Assembly: GCA_030077755.1 (NCBI GenBank) | Contig: JAQJZZ010000013.1 | Span: 558,001 to 622,000 of the forward strand | Source: Filosporella fistucella | Taxonomy: Eukaryota > Ascomycota > Leotiomycetes > Helotiales | Direction: 5' to 3' | DNA: 64,000 nucleotides | Made by a program: the position numbers and the translations under genes | In this document: in pieces, positions 1-10,932 of the stretch | How the letters are laid out: every line of letters begins with the position of its first letter | How positions within the stretch are numbered: position 1 is the stretch's first letter | Notes under the pieces: generated by a model | The model's input: only the letters and a program-made list of their open reading frames with translations | Told to the model about the DNA's origin: nothing | The model's database searches: none

Positions 1-398
1 GTCATGTTTGCGCAGCGAGGGGAGTTGATTACTGCTGTGTTGCAATCTGCGCCTATACAATCCGAATTAGAACCTAAAGAAAGAGTCATAAGAAAAGGCC
101 AAATACCTGTCGGACAGCAATAGTTTGCCCCAATGGAACCGTATATACATGTCTCTCCACTAGGACAACATTCAAGATTTGTCCATTTACTATCACATCG
201 CTGAGGATTGGATGCGGGGCACCCTGTTGACGATGATCCTTCTAGTGCGAGTGGCCATCCGCCTTTATATTGTGCTCGAGGGTGAAGCTGTTGAAAGACT
301 GGTTGGGCATAGGAGCGTGCTTCTGTTGTAGCAAGCAACCCAGCTAGACATGCTAATATCGAAAAGTGTGCTGATAACATTGTGAATTGCGAGCGCAT
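1..398 (-). CDS. Secreted cysteine-rich protein, 5' part only (runs off the window edge)
   Basis: An ATG at 398 opens a frame that stays open to base 1, about 132 codons, so the 3' end lies outside the window. The first 27 or so residues are a hydrophobic signal peptide (LSAHFSILACLAGLLATTEA region). The mature part is rich in cysteine, including two CC pairs (LECCPSGETC and NYCCP) and later single cysteines. That pattern is common in small secreted fungal proteins, but I cannot name a family. A second in-frame ATG six codons downstream (380) is an alternative start. A 33-nt GT...AG stretch at 74-106 is in frame and open, so it may simply be coding because it is very short for an intron. Two GGCTAA motifs lie about 190 bp upstream. 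Secretion and the cysteine pattern are seen; the function is unknown. Confidence 0.7.
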   Translation of the reverse strand, partial: MRSQFTMLSAHFSILACLAGLLATTEARSYAQPVFQQLHPRAQYKGGWPLALEGSSSTGCPASNPQRCDSKWTNLECCPSGETCIYGSIGANYCCPTGIWPFLMTLSLGSNSDCIGADCNTAVINSPRCANM

Positions 399-1107
399 TG
401 AGAAACTGACGAGTATTAACCATGGTCATAGCTACTATATATGTACGGTACGATTCCCAGCTTAAAACATGTGTTTCGATTGCTGGGCTGATAACTTAGA
501 TCCAGATGCATTGTTTTTATTGAGTCAAGTAAAGCCTCCAATAGAAATGTTGCAAAATAAATAGTGGCGTGCAAAAAACGTCGTGGCTAAGCCTCGTGGC
601 TAAGCCTCGTGGAGGCATCCTCGGGGGCAGCCGAGGCACCCTGAGCAGATTGTCTTGCTCGTACGGCTGGAGACAAGGGGGCTCGTTGAGACATCTCGTA
701 CATGAGCCACCACGGACTTCTTGGAAAATATGTCACGACAAGATTGTCGGGATTGTATCCCACCGCGTTGGACTTTATATATGAGCTATCGGAGCAACTT
801 CTTGTCCGATTTAAAGACTTGGCACGAAGGACGAGACATTAAATGAAAAAGAAAGCCTGAATCTAGCATCGTCATTTATGATGCTTTAAATTGTGGCATA
901 GCAAAAGGATTATTGACAGTCGATGAAAATAGAAGTAGAACAGTTTTGTTGCAAAGGACCGCAGTGCTGCTAGGCAGATAGATGCGCCTCTATACAGTAA
1001 CGAGAAACTCCAAATGTTTCCATTGAGTTATCTTCCGAGCCCATTAGCTCAAACTCAGAATAATTCAGACTTTCAGCGCCGATAACTTCTTCCTATGTAG
1101 AATGACA
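399..1107. other. Intergenic: promoter of the cysteine-rich gene and 3' flank of the xylosidase
   Basis: No coding region was found. Near 583-610 a 13-bp unit (CGTGGCTAAGCCT) is repeated in tandem. It is followed by a CCTCGG/CCGAGG inverted repeat at 619-636. The short ORF at 569-784 covers these repeats and looks incidental. Confidence 0.5.
583..608 (+). promoter_or_regulatory. Tandem 13-bp repeat carrying two GGCTAA motifs
   Basis: GGCTAA occurs at 585-590 and again at 598-603, exactly 13 bp apart, inside a directly repeated 13-bp unit. GGCTAA is the established core site of the fungal (hemi)cellulase regulator XlnR/Xyr1. The repeat lies about 190-200 bp upstream of the cysteine-rich secreted gene and downstream of the beta-xylosidase. 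Regulation by XlnR is an inference from the motif only. Confidence 0.4.
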
Positions 1108-4100
1108 TCAATCAAGCAATATCTCCCCATCAAAGTTCTCCAGATTTGACCATGTGCTCGCCCCAGCTTTAGCACCACCATATACATTCTTGTTTCGCCC
1201 GGTCTTTGGAGGCTGTGGCCAACTATCCAAAGCTTTCTCCTCACCAACAAGTGTAAAGTTCCAAACAGCCTTTTGGTCATTGTCGATCGCCAGACTGTAC
1301 TCTCCCGGATATAAAACCATATCGCCTCGCTCATTAGCTCTTGCTAGACTTCCCAGCGTAAGCTTCAATACGCCAGCTTGCGAAGAGGATGGAGAAATGT
1401 TGTGCAGCCTTGTATAAGCTACTAATGACTTCTTGGGCCGTGGAGCGGGGCCGAAGGTTCCTGATAGGAAGCCTAGGGCGACATATGAAGAGGCTGCTTC
1501 GCCTGTATTGGCGACAGTGACAGGCAAAGTAACGAAAGATTTCAGATCGAGATATTTTGGGCTGTCGGCGTGTGTAGAAGGAGATACCAGAGAGCTTATG
1601 TTGAAGACACTAGAGGTCGGGGGGGTTATAGAGGCGTTGAAAGTTGTGTAGTGTAGACCGTACCCAAATGGGAAAATTGCATTACCGGTGTAGTATTTGT
1701 ATGTGCGACTGTGGTCATTAGCTGCATGAATGAAGTAGAGATTACAGATGAAGTTACCCAGGGTTGCTGAGAGTGTAATCGCTCGAGGAATACGCTCGGA
1801 GAGACATGTTCGTCATGGGAACTTCATTGACATAATTTGCCCGTGGAATGGTCAGCATCACGTAGTTTGAAGCAAATGCGAACTTACAGGATATTGAGTC
1901 ACAGGTAATCTGCCAGCTGGGGCTGTTTTCCCAGTCAAGATGTTGAAAATAGCAGTCCCACCATCTTGACCTGGGTAGCCTGCCCAAACCAAAGAATTGA
2001 CACCTGAGTTGGACACTAAAGATGCACTATCAACTTGAGTGCCCATTTGAACAACTACTAGAGGCTTGGAGAGTTTAGAAAGTTGCCCAATAAGCGTAAG
2101 TTGGGAGCTGGGCCAAGAGATGGTGTTGCGGTCCTACGCAAAGTGTTACTCAAGACTTCCTCGTCATTCGAATGTCAATCTTACCATTCCTTCGGCTTCA
2201 ACGGAATCATCAATCCCACCCACATAAATAATGGCGTCTGCTTTCAGTGCTGCGTCTACAGCAGCACCAAACGAGCTTATAATTGTTGAATTGATATCCG
2301 CTCCTTTGACATAAATGACCTGGAACCCAGCCTGCTGCGCTGCCAGGACTGGGCTGCGTAAGTAAGGGGCAACACCTTGATAATTTCCTTGCATCTGCTT
2401 CGTAGCATTGGCCCAAGGCCCAATAAGCGCAACACTCTTCACAGTCTTGGCAAGAGGCAAAGTCCCATCATTCTTCAGAAGGACTATTCCTTCCTCAGCC
2501 GCTTTTAGAGCAAGGGCTTGCGATTTGGTTGTATCAACATCTTTGAAACTCAACTGACGGTATGGTTGGCGAGATGGGGGGTCGAAATAACCAAGTTTCA
2601 CCAAACTGGCGAAGCGTCTGATCAAGCTTCGATCCAGAGTCGAGACATTGAACAAGCCTTTATCATAGGCAGCTCCAAGAAAGTGGGGATAGAAATTGCC
2701 ACAGTCAAGATCTGTGCCTGCATTGAGAGATACAGCAACTGCTTCCTGTATATCCATTCATTAACATACATATTTCACGCTCTTCTCTTCCAGCTCTGAA
2801 ACGGGGAAAGGCTCAGAGGGAACATGGTGGTTTGGTAAAAGTCAGGCTCGCCCGAAAATGGATGTACTAACCTCAGGTGTGGCAGTATAATTATGGCCCC
2901 AGGTTCCAGCTGAGCTATTGTAAACATTTTGAACTGCATCGCAGTCACTGGTGACCCATTGATCATCTTCAGTCCAATTCCAGTAGTCTCTCAACACAGT
3001 TTGCAGAAGGTAAGGATCGGCGCATGTCGGCACCCCATTCACCGCATTATATGAGCACATGACGGATCGTACGTTTGAATCTCTGGCACAAGTCTGGAAA
3101 GGCGGAAGATAGTATTCACGAAGCTCTTGTGTTGAAATCTTCGCATCGAATGCATATCTCAAGTTGCCATTCCAGTTCTCGAGGTCGTATCCAGCATAGT
3201 GTTTACAGGTTGCGACTACCTTCTGGTAAGGTTCGGCGGCGAGATCGCCTTGCAGGCCGAGTATGAGATTTGAAACGTAGCTAGAAAGATGGAAACTGTC
3301 TTCACCAGGCGTTTCTTGGCCACGACCCCAGCGGGGGCTGTGAATACATGTCAGCTACCACTGCCCTTGTTCAAAATCCGAAAAAGCACTGGACCGCGTG
3401 AATAAAATTCAGTTCATATTTAATACCGTTTTCAATCCGATTCGCATAAATTAAGATATCGGATAGGAAGCCGAAGTGGAACATACTCTTTGTAGGGATT
3501 GATATTCGGTGTCCAATAATTCAACCCTGATCGATTGACATTGTTGAAAGCTCGTGCTTCCGTCGATACAACCGTTGCAACATCCAAGATTAGCTTATCA
3601 TCAAAAGCAGCACCCATTAGAATGGGCTGGGGAAATGATGTCGCATAAGAGTAATCGCCCTTGGCAGCAAACTTGACACCGGGGGAAGAAGCAACACCGT
3701 GAAGAGCCTCACTCCACCTGCTATGGTCAGTGACTCGCGCTTGCTTTTATTGAAGGAGACGAGAACCATTGATAGGGAGGTAGACCAATTCGGGGAACTC
3801 CAGGGCTGGTATTTGCTGTATTATCAACCTTTTCGTCCAAAGTGAAAACGCTCACAAGCTGTGTGATATTGTCAGAGATCGAGGTCAGTATGATGATGGA
3901 TGACTTACAGCTGTCGCGCGAGAGAGTGGATCTTTAGTCGTATCACACACTCCATTGTCTGCCAACTGGAAATGCATCAGATATAAGCTGCCCCGCCTCC
4001 TCTAGACCGAATCCCAAATGAACTGGAAACTCACGGGACCGTTTTCACAGTCAGGGAAAACTGCAGTTGCTTGGCCAAGGAGGGCTGCAAACCCAACAGC

Positions 4101-4115
4101 TAAAAATGCAGCCAT
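1108..4115 (-). CDS. GH3 exo-1,4-beta-xylosidase (XlnD/Bxl type), intron 7 acceptor is GG
   Basis: This secreted glycoside hydrolase family 3 enzyme would release xylose from xylo-oligosaccharide ends. Nine exons (minus strand): 4035-4115, 3909-3965, 3767-3858, 3487-3717, 2872-3337, 2185-2745, 1888-2133, 1758-1840, 1108-1708. They sum to 2,418 nt, or 805 residues, a normal length for the family. A signal peptide opens the protein. Family blocks in order are YQWWSEALHG, PRWGRGQETPGED, the TSDCDAV block with the nucleophile Asp near residue 285, NAGTDLDCG, and a C-terminal fibronectin-III-like region. Seven introns are GT-AG. The intron at 1841-1887 has a GTAAGT donor and a TGCTGAC branch site, but it ends in GG where conservation demands AG. 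If that intron is retained, translation stops a few codons later. The gene is therefore either mutated, alternatively spliced or affected by a base error. Confidence 0.92.
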
Positions 4116-4870
4116 TGTCTGGACGCAACGGCAAGAGCAGCAGTATCAAGAAAGAGATAAGAAGAAGCAATTGTTTTTGTCGAAAATCTAAGTGATGCTG
4201 ATGATAGCTCTAAGCAAGAATGGGATGGATTGAATAGCGAGCAGAACAAACAATACATTTATACTTTTTCTTCCCCGGGAACTATCGATCGAAAATGATT
4301 CCGGATAAAACAGCTGCTGCGGAGTACAAAATTTATCATTTCATACAGACCATGACATATACTCGGTACCTGATTGAATAATCAGTGAAGAAGCTGTACG
4401 CAAACTCGGCAAGGGAAGTTCGGAACATTGTGCGGATCATGGGCTGGCTGACAGTGGTTGCATGAGAAGTGATTGTAAATGTACATTAATTGGTGCGCTT
4501 TGCAGAGTGCCAAGATCGACACTGAAGAGCGGGAGGCTTGAGGCTAACTTGCGGAGACTGGAGAGCGCGGGGAAGCACTATCAATTCTGCCTAATTTCTG
4601 TCCAGAGATCAAGCATTATTCGGTGGCCCGTGACTTGTATGGCTCGAAGGAACGTATCGTGGAACTTTGCTATATATCGCAGTGATATGCCGACCGGTGA
4701 CGCCTGATTCGAGTATCTGCCGTATCCTGAGCCACCGATTGGGGTTTGGGCGGCAAGATTCAACGGCATCTCTAGCCTTATCACTATCGTTTGTGGCGTT
4801 TGGGGCAGTAGATTTTCGCCAATCTGATCGAAAAGTGTAGGTCTGAGAATGTTGTCGACTAGGGTCAGTC
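4116..4870. other. Intergenic: beta-xylosidase promoter
   Basis: Apart from the motifs listed separately, no gene was recognised. The ORFs at 4462-4707 and 4581-4892 have no recognisable features and overlap each other on opposite strands. Confidence 0.45.
4256..4263 (-). promoter_or_regulatory. TATA box of the beta-xylosidase, with a nearby CreA-type site
   Basis: On the minus strand TATAAATG lies about 140 bp upstream of the ATG at 4115. Ten bases further upstream, CCCCGG at 4273-4278 (minus strand CCGGGG) fits the CreA carbon-repression consensus SYGGRG. Overlapping GGCTGG and GGCTGA at 4442-4451 fit the looser XlnR pattern GGCTRR. All are motif matches only. Confidence 0.35.
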
Positions 4871-7051
4871 TTAGCCAATATTCATTGCCCAATCGCCATT
4901 GTTGTCAAGTCCTTCCCAGAAGTCGCCTTCGAAGTTGAGGAAGAGGTCATCAATATATGACTGCGAATCAAAGTTAGGAAGGTCAATTTGGTAGCCGGCC
5001 ATCTCGTCGTGCAAGCCTCGTGAATTGGCGATCGTGGATTCAATCGGGTTTGAGCTGATGGCTTGTGTGGTGGCCAATGACGCTCCATAGTGTTTGATGC
5101 AATGCATCTGGCGAAGGTACCAAGTGAAGATGTCACTCTTGCCCTGTGGAGATCGAAGCTGTACGATGTTTTCTAGCTTGCCGACAACGGTGTACATGAA
5201 GCCGGGAAAATCCAGAACCTCACGGGCATGTTCAGTGTCCCAGCCTTCTGCATCAGAAACTGAGAGTTTCAAAGCCATGAGGACCGTGTAGCCGCAAAAT
5301 ATCCACCCAAAGTAAGCATGGCTTGCGGGTAGCGATGAAGTCGATGAAAAGTGAGTAGTGGTAAAAGTTTTGACCGCTTGGAGGCAGGAATACATAGTTG
5401 TGATCCGATCAACCTTGTCATTTTCTGTCCAAAAGGAGCGAGCAAGGCCAATCTCATACAAATAAATTTCAGCCAACTGGTAGCAAGTGGATATCGGCCC
5501 TAGATAAAAGTTTTGAGCATTTTACGCATATTTTACACAACCCAACTTACTTCGCTCCATTATATTGTCAGGGATGTTTTGCTTGATGAGTTGAAGTTCA
5601 TCATACAACACTCTAGTGTGCATTCTGATCAACCCTGAACTCAAACTCGAGCCGTGCTGGGAGAAGACGTTATTTATCTTGGTAATTAGGTGCTGAATGC
5701 TGACGATTGGTAAAATCATGCGGTCACTCTCATATTCTTGTTTCTCGGCGAGGATTTTACAAACGTGCTCCAAATGAGAAGTATAGATCAGGGCATCGCT
5801 TTTCATACATCCAGACATCGTCCTACAGCGTTTTATGTTTTAGACATCGTTTGAAGACTATTGGGTATGTATTGAATGAAGTATGCTTACATTGTAGATA
5901 AGAAGAAGCTACCAGCTAGTGCGCGCCATTCCTCTAATGCGAGTGAAGTTGGCTGCCGGTCACTTGGTTCAATAGCCGTCCAGGTTGGCCCATTGACTAG
6001 CAATTGAAATAATTTGCTTGTCGAGCGTGTTCGAGAATAGCCCAATTGGGTAATGAGTGATTTCATCAAAGAGAGGAGATTCACAACCTGAGGACTCTCG
6101 ATTGTATGGTAGTGGTACCTACACGACTTTAGTAATTTTCTCAGTTGTGTTAGGCTAGAACTCGTGGAACGATTAACGGAGAACGCCTTACCATGCGAGA
6201 TGGACGAGTATCGCCTGGAGCAAGTCCAAGCTCTTTTCCGCTTTCATCAAAAGTCGTGAGCTTAGTTCCTCCATAAAATTTCTACCCCACGATGCTTGTC
6301 GTTGAGGGTTGTGGTAAGACGCCGCAGTCATGACAGCTTTCCACAACATCGGCTTTTGTTGCCGAAGAGTTTCGGAGGTCATATCTGCAGGTATGATGAC
6401 GAACGGAAATTGAGGGGACATCTGCGTCCGAAACTCTAAAAGTAGGAGTGATGCCTCCTTGAAGCCTATATCATCTTTTGACGCACATGGATGATAGGGA
6501 GCGGCTTCTGGTGTGCTGAGTGGTGTTGCAGAACTACCAGCGCATTCATACTGGGATGATGAGGCGCCAGATTGACTGGTGCTAGAAAGTACCGCAGCAG
6601 AAGGCTTGCTCACATGATGATTAGGCTCGTTCGAAATAGTGGACCCAGGATTCGTGGAGACAGGAACGCATTGATCGCTAGGATTGTTTTTGGGAGCTGT
6701 GAGAAGCGTTACAAGACTGTCTACCTTCCTTTCTAGCTGAGCGACTTGACTGTGAGTGAATTAGCGTTGGACTTGAATCCATTTGGGTTCCTCACTTTGA
6801 AGGTGGTCTCCTTCTTGAGGCTGGTGTCGATGGCTGGCAATGTTTATTCAAACGCTGGCATCTGCAAGATAAACAGATAAGTTATCTGTACCAACTTGGA
6901 GAAATTCTGAGTACCTATGACACTTCCCATGCTTGACATTTGGGATGCATTTGACCTTGGCTTTAACGCAGGTACCACAAGCTCGCATAGCGAGTTGTTT
7001 GATACTAGCTTGGTTCTGCTGGTCCGTCGATACGGTGCTTTGGTCTGCCAT
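4871..7051 (-). CDS. Zn2Cys6 fungal-specific transcription factor
   Basis: Six exons (minus strand): 6915-7051, 6796-6861, 6192-6749, 5891-6118, 5551-5822, 4871-5499. Total 1,890 nt, 629 residues. The N-terminal zinc cluster spans residues 25-54 with spacing C-x2-C-x6-C-x8-C-x2-C-x6-C, and the first intron falls inside it. A short heptad-like segment follows (QVAQLERKVDSLVTLL), as expected for dimerisation. The rest carries the fungal transcription-factor middle homology region, for example ILVHLAWYHYHTIESPQVVNLL. ATG 7051 is the first ATG in frame; the frame upstream has only a TTG. The protein is a nuclear DNA-binding regulator by family. Its targets are unknown. It sits upstream of the xylosidase on the same strand, so a local role in cell-wall degradation is possible but unproven. 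Confidence 0.9.
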
Positions 7052-8057
7052 ATTGTGCCACAAATATTTGCTCCACTTGTCGAACGGCAGAAATTCTCCG
7101 TGTTACAAGCATGAAAATCAATGACTGAGAAAAAAGTGAAAGATGAAAGGTTCATTGAAGGGCAGGCGTCGACTTCGAGTTCGGGCGGGCACGGCATTGC
7201 CGCATCCGTGCTGACCGACCGTTGAGTGAAAGAGTCAATTGACAGGAATATGAAATGGTAGGAAGGGTAACGAGTAGTCCAAACTTGGAGATCAGCAGAA
7301 GTGAGACATATTTTCAGGGTTATTGCCGATATACTCGAGTGCATCTGCCGCTGCTAAGCACGACGATGGCACGATTGAGCTTTCTTGCCTCCGTAGGGGA
7401 CCTGAAATGAGGAATTGGGCAGTCGGGTATGACCTCGGTCATGTGACCATTTCCGCCAGCCATTTCAATATGCCAAACTCTCTTACCTAGGTAGCTATGA
7501 GTCTACTTATATCCTTTTGGGTGAGTTTTGAAGACAGAGGTGCAGTTTTTGATACATGATGGTTTGAAGAAGAAACGTATCTTCATGCGGACCCCACAAA
7601 GAATCTAACTGATTCAGACGCGAATGTATGAGATACCAAGCTTGCTCCAGCCTTTCCCGCCGTGCAAAATAATAAGGTAGTTTCGATGTACCTTTGTATA
7701 ATTTACAAAGATGTTTTCACAGTATGCGATCATTTCACCACGAATGAGAATCTTGAATGAAAATTTCGACCGAGAATCTTGTGCGATTGCAGAGACAATT
7801 CATATATGCTAATTGCAAGCGAGTCCATTCCATGTTATTGTAATTACCCTCGCGTTTTGCCAACACTGTCTGCCTGCCTAGTTGTGGTTGTATTTCAATC
7901 TTGCAGAAAGAGATAAAAGCAGTGGTAGCACAATATCTAGGTTGAATTCAGTAACACATTAGTGTTGAGTACGATCCTGTTAGTTGATTATTTCACATAG
8001 TTCTCGACCTCAACGCAGCCAAGATGACATACAGAGTCCTTTGATGTTGTTCGAGTG
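7052..8057. other. Intergenic: promoter of the Zn2Cys6 gene and upstream region of the small ORF
   Basis: No recognisable coding exon. The minus-strand ORF reaching 7344 overlaps exon 1 of the transcription factor in another frame and lacks family features. Nothing else was identified. Confidence 0.4.
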
Positions 8058-8504
8058 ATGAACATCAGTGGAGAGATTGAAGGTCATCTTGATGAAAAGA
8101 TCTTAGAAAGCGTCTCTTATGAGAGCTTACGAGACTGTGCTGTGCATTCAAAATTCTATCCGAACTCATGTCGCATTCTCGACATTGCCAAGGGCATCAT
8201 TTCCGATGAGGTACTCGTGTGGATTCGCAGAATGCTGGCCCTTCAGCTCTTCTCAATGGTGATGCCAAGCCGATGTTTCCACTTGGCGTACAAACATGCA
8301 TTCGGAGAGAATTGGGACGAAGAACCGAACCATATTAACCTTATCCAAAACCTTAAATCCTCGGCGTTCCTTTTGGAGCTGCCGCCATTTAATCTGTTTG
8401 AAACCGACATACCCAGAATACTTTCACTGCCCCTATCCGTTCTGATCACCATCTCGTATTTTACGAATGACGATTATCAGATGAACGTATTGTTCCGCCT
8501 GTAA
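8058..8504 (+). CDS. Hypothetical protein, 148 residues, intronless
   Basis: ATG at 8058 (preceded by an in-frame GTG) to TAA at 8502-8504. The protein looks globular, with mixed charge and hydrophobic segments (LVWIRRMLALQLFSMV, LSLPLSVLITISYF), no signal peptide and no motif I recognise. It lies alone between the transcription factor and the rhamnogalacturonate lyase. Its length and ordinary composition argue for a real gene or a fragment of one. The absence of recognised homology keeps confidence low, and it could be a lineage-specific or decaying gene. Confidence 0.4.
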   Translation: MNISGEIEGHLDEKILESVSYESLRDCAVHSKFYPNSCRILDIAKGIISDEVLVWIRRMLALQLFSMVMPSRCFHLAYKHAFGENWDEEPNHINLIQNLKSSAFLLELPPFNLFETDIPRILSLPLSVLITISYFTNDDYQMNVLFRL

Positions 8505-8642
8505 TATGGCGCATCTGATGTTCAAGCATCCGTTTTGGGACCAGCCACACCTTGAATGAGCCCTACCCCGCGTCTAGTTCTTCTCTCCTCCGTGATGCCA
8601 GTTCCTCCTCCGGGATTGATGCCACTGATTTCCTCCGGCCAG

Positions 8643-8650
8643 TATATAAG
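8643..8650 (+). promoter_or_regulatory. TATA box of the rhamnogalacturonate lyase
   Basis: TATATAAG lies about 135 bp upstream of the ATG at 8783. It is followed by a pyrimidine-rich stretch typical of fungal transcription starts. Confidence 0.5.
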
Positions 8651-8782
8651 AAATACCAAGCGTTTTAGTGAGATTATTGTCAGGTAGTACTTAAGAAGAA
8701 GATTGTTTCCAAAGAACAACTTGTTTTGACTTGATCTTGTCCTCTTTTCTCTTTCTCAAGCATCATCGATCTAACCGTCAAG

Positions 8783-10641
8783 ATGAAGCTCTCTTCTGTT
8801 CTCCCTGTCGCCGTTTTTTCTACTTTCGTTGATGCTATCACTCTTACCACCGCTAGTTCCTCTTATACGGTCAATGCTGGATCTACCAATTCTTTTGAAT
8901 TCACAGTCTCCCGGTCGAGCTGTGATGTTACTTCAATAAAGTATATGGGAACTCAGGTTCAATACCAAAGCAAATACTCTCACATTTCTTCTGGGCTGGG
9001 CACTGCTACTGTTTCTGCCCAGGAAATCACTAGTTAGTTGCGTCACGGTTTCAATGAACTTGTGCTGATATGACCTGATCAGATGGGGGAACCAAATATG
9101 TCAAGATCACCTGCGAAACGTCGACTTTGACACATTACTATGTTGTTCGCGACACCGATAGCACCCTCCATATGGCGACATATATCACCGCCGAACCAAG
9201 TGTCGGTGAATTGAGATGGATTGGTCGCTTCAACCCTTCAGTTCTTCCAAATGACGACGTCAACCAAGCATCTGACACAGGAGCATCGACCAGCACGGTG
9301 GAAGGAAGCGACGTTTTCGTTGTCAATGGTCAGACGAGGAGCAAGTTCTATTCTAGCCAAAGGTTCATCGATGACAAAGTTCACTGTCAGTACGCTGTCA
9401 CTCCTGGTACTAAACCTTCTGATATTCCTGATAGGCATGAGCAGCTCTACCATGAAAGCATGCATGGTAATTCCTGGCAACGCGTACGAGACATCCTCAG
9501 GCGGACCATTCTTCCGCGACATCAACATGAACCCCGCTGGTGATTCCAACAACTTGTACTGGTACATGAACTCGAACCACGCTCAAACAGAATCTTATCG
9601 GACCGGTCTTTATGGTCCATATGCTTTGGTCTTCTCGCGCTCAGGCACACCGTCCGCAAATACAGATCTCTCATTCATGGGCAACTTTGGCCTTAAGGGA
9701 TGGGTCGCCGAGTCGGCCCGTGGAAAAGTAAGTGGCAAAGCAACTGGGGTCGATGGAGCCAAGTATCCCATCGTACTTCATTGGTACAACAGCGCTGCCC
9801 AATACTGGGTCTATGCTGATTCTAGCGGAAACTTCGCTTCGCCTTCCATGAAAGCCGGCACATATACACAAGTTTTGTACCAAGATGAACTCAAGGTTGC
9901 CACTGCATCTGTGGCTGTCACAGCAGGATCAACTGTTACCAAGAACATTGCGTCGACTTGGACTGCCAACCCAGGGGTGACCCTTTTCCAGATCGGAGAT
10001 TGGGACGGACAGCCAACTGGCTTCCGAAACGCAGACAAACAATTGCGAATGCATCCAAGCGACACGCGTATGTCCTCATGGGGTCCTCTAACTTACACTG
10101 TTGGCTCTTCTTCTGTCGGAGACTTTCCCATGGCAGCATTCAAGGGTGTAAACGACCCCGTCACTATCAAATTCACGTTGACGGCTGCGCAGGCTACGGG
10201 TGCCGCAACTTTAAGGATCGGAACTACTCTCTCATTTGCAGGTAAGCAGTAGAATATGGAAAGCAAAGCACAATAAACTAACCTAGAATAGGCGGCAGAC
10301 CAGGGATAGTCGTCAATGGGAAGGCTGGTACCAATCCGGGCGCCCCGACTGTGATTGATTCCAGAGGTGTGACAAGAGGAGCATATCGAGGACGAGGAGA
10401 TATTTATAATTATGCGATTGCTTCCGGCGGCTTGGTCACAGGGTCGAACACTGTAAGTTGGACAGTTGAAAGTTGATAAGTCAGTTGTTAATGTTCGTAG
10501 ATTACTATTTCCGTCATTTCTGGATCTAGTGGAACGACATATCTTTCTCCTAACTTTGTAAGTCTTCTTGAGTCTGTGTCGGAATCAAGCAACAGCTAAC
10601 GTGCTACTTAGATTTTTGATGCCGTGCATCTCTTCCGCTAA
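8783..10641 (+). CDS. Rhamnogalacturonate lyase, polysaccharide lyase family 4
   Basis: Six exons: 8783-9032, 9083-9385, 9435-10241, 10292-10452, 10501-10557, 10612-10641. Total 1,608 nt, 535 residues, normal for fungal PL4. The N-terminus is a signal peptide ([18 protein letters not shown]). Family blocks include [24 protein letters not shown], a [18 protein letters not shown] block, [22 protein letters not shown] and, near the C-terminus, [18 protein letters not shown]. The enzyme would cleave the rhamnose-galacturonate backbone of pectin by beta-elimination outside the cell. The second intron (9386-9434, donor GTCAGT) joins two reading frames and restores the [20 protein letters not shown] junction, so this is not a frameshift. 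Together with the neighbouring xylosidase it points to plant-wall degradation. Confidence 0.93.
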
Positions 10642-10716
10642 AAATCATTTTTACTTTCTGGTCACTTGACCTTTTATTTTTTTTCTTTGATGATTCTTTG
10701 AACATACTTTTCCACC

Positions 10717-10740
10717 TATATATATATATATATATATATA
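10717..10740. repeat. (TA)12 microsatellite
   Basis: Twelve uninterrupted TA units lie about 75 bp after the lyase stop codon, probably in its 3' UTR. They produce spurious IYIYIY ORFs on both strands. Confidence 0.9.
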
Positions 10741-10912
10741 AGACAGCCAAAATGTACAAAGTGTTGGGGGAAACATCCCGCATTCGGCGCAACAAAGAAC
10801 TTGTGCTACTCAATGCGATACCGTTCAAGCTTTCAGTACTACATCAAGGATTTGGTGATTCCAAGTACCCCGCAAAGCCAAATGTAACAAATTCAAAATA
10901 ATCGCCACTAGA

Positions 10913-10932
10913 GCCGAGGGAACTCCCTCGGC
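10913..10932. promoter_or_regulatory. Perfect 20-bp palindrome GCCGAGGGA-AC-TCCCTCGGC
   Basis: Two 9-bp complementary arms are separated by two bases. It contains CCG-N12-CGG half sites in everted orientation, a layout bound by some Zn2Cys6 regulators, and AGGG/CCCT elements resembling stress-response sites. It is about 270 bp after the lyase stop and 230 bp before the HsbA start. It could be an operator for either a regulator or a 3'-end hairpin. The function is not shown by the sequence. Confidence 0.35.

Noticed and set aside
6844..7344. 166-codon minus-strand ORF over the start of the Zn2Cys6 gene
   Set aside because: It reads the zinc-cluster exon in another frame and crosses the first intron; no domain is visible.
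9360..9445. Apparent frameshift in the rhamnogalacturonate lyase
   Set aside because: A 49-nt intron with donor GTCAGT and acceptor GATAG joins the two frames and restores the conserved sequence.
10604..10901. ORFs rich in IYIYIY on both strands
   Set aside because: Produced by the (TA)12 microsatellite.
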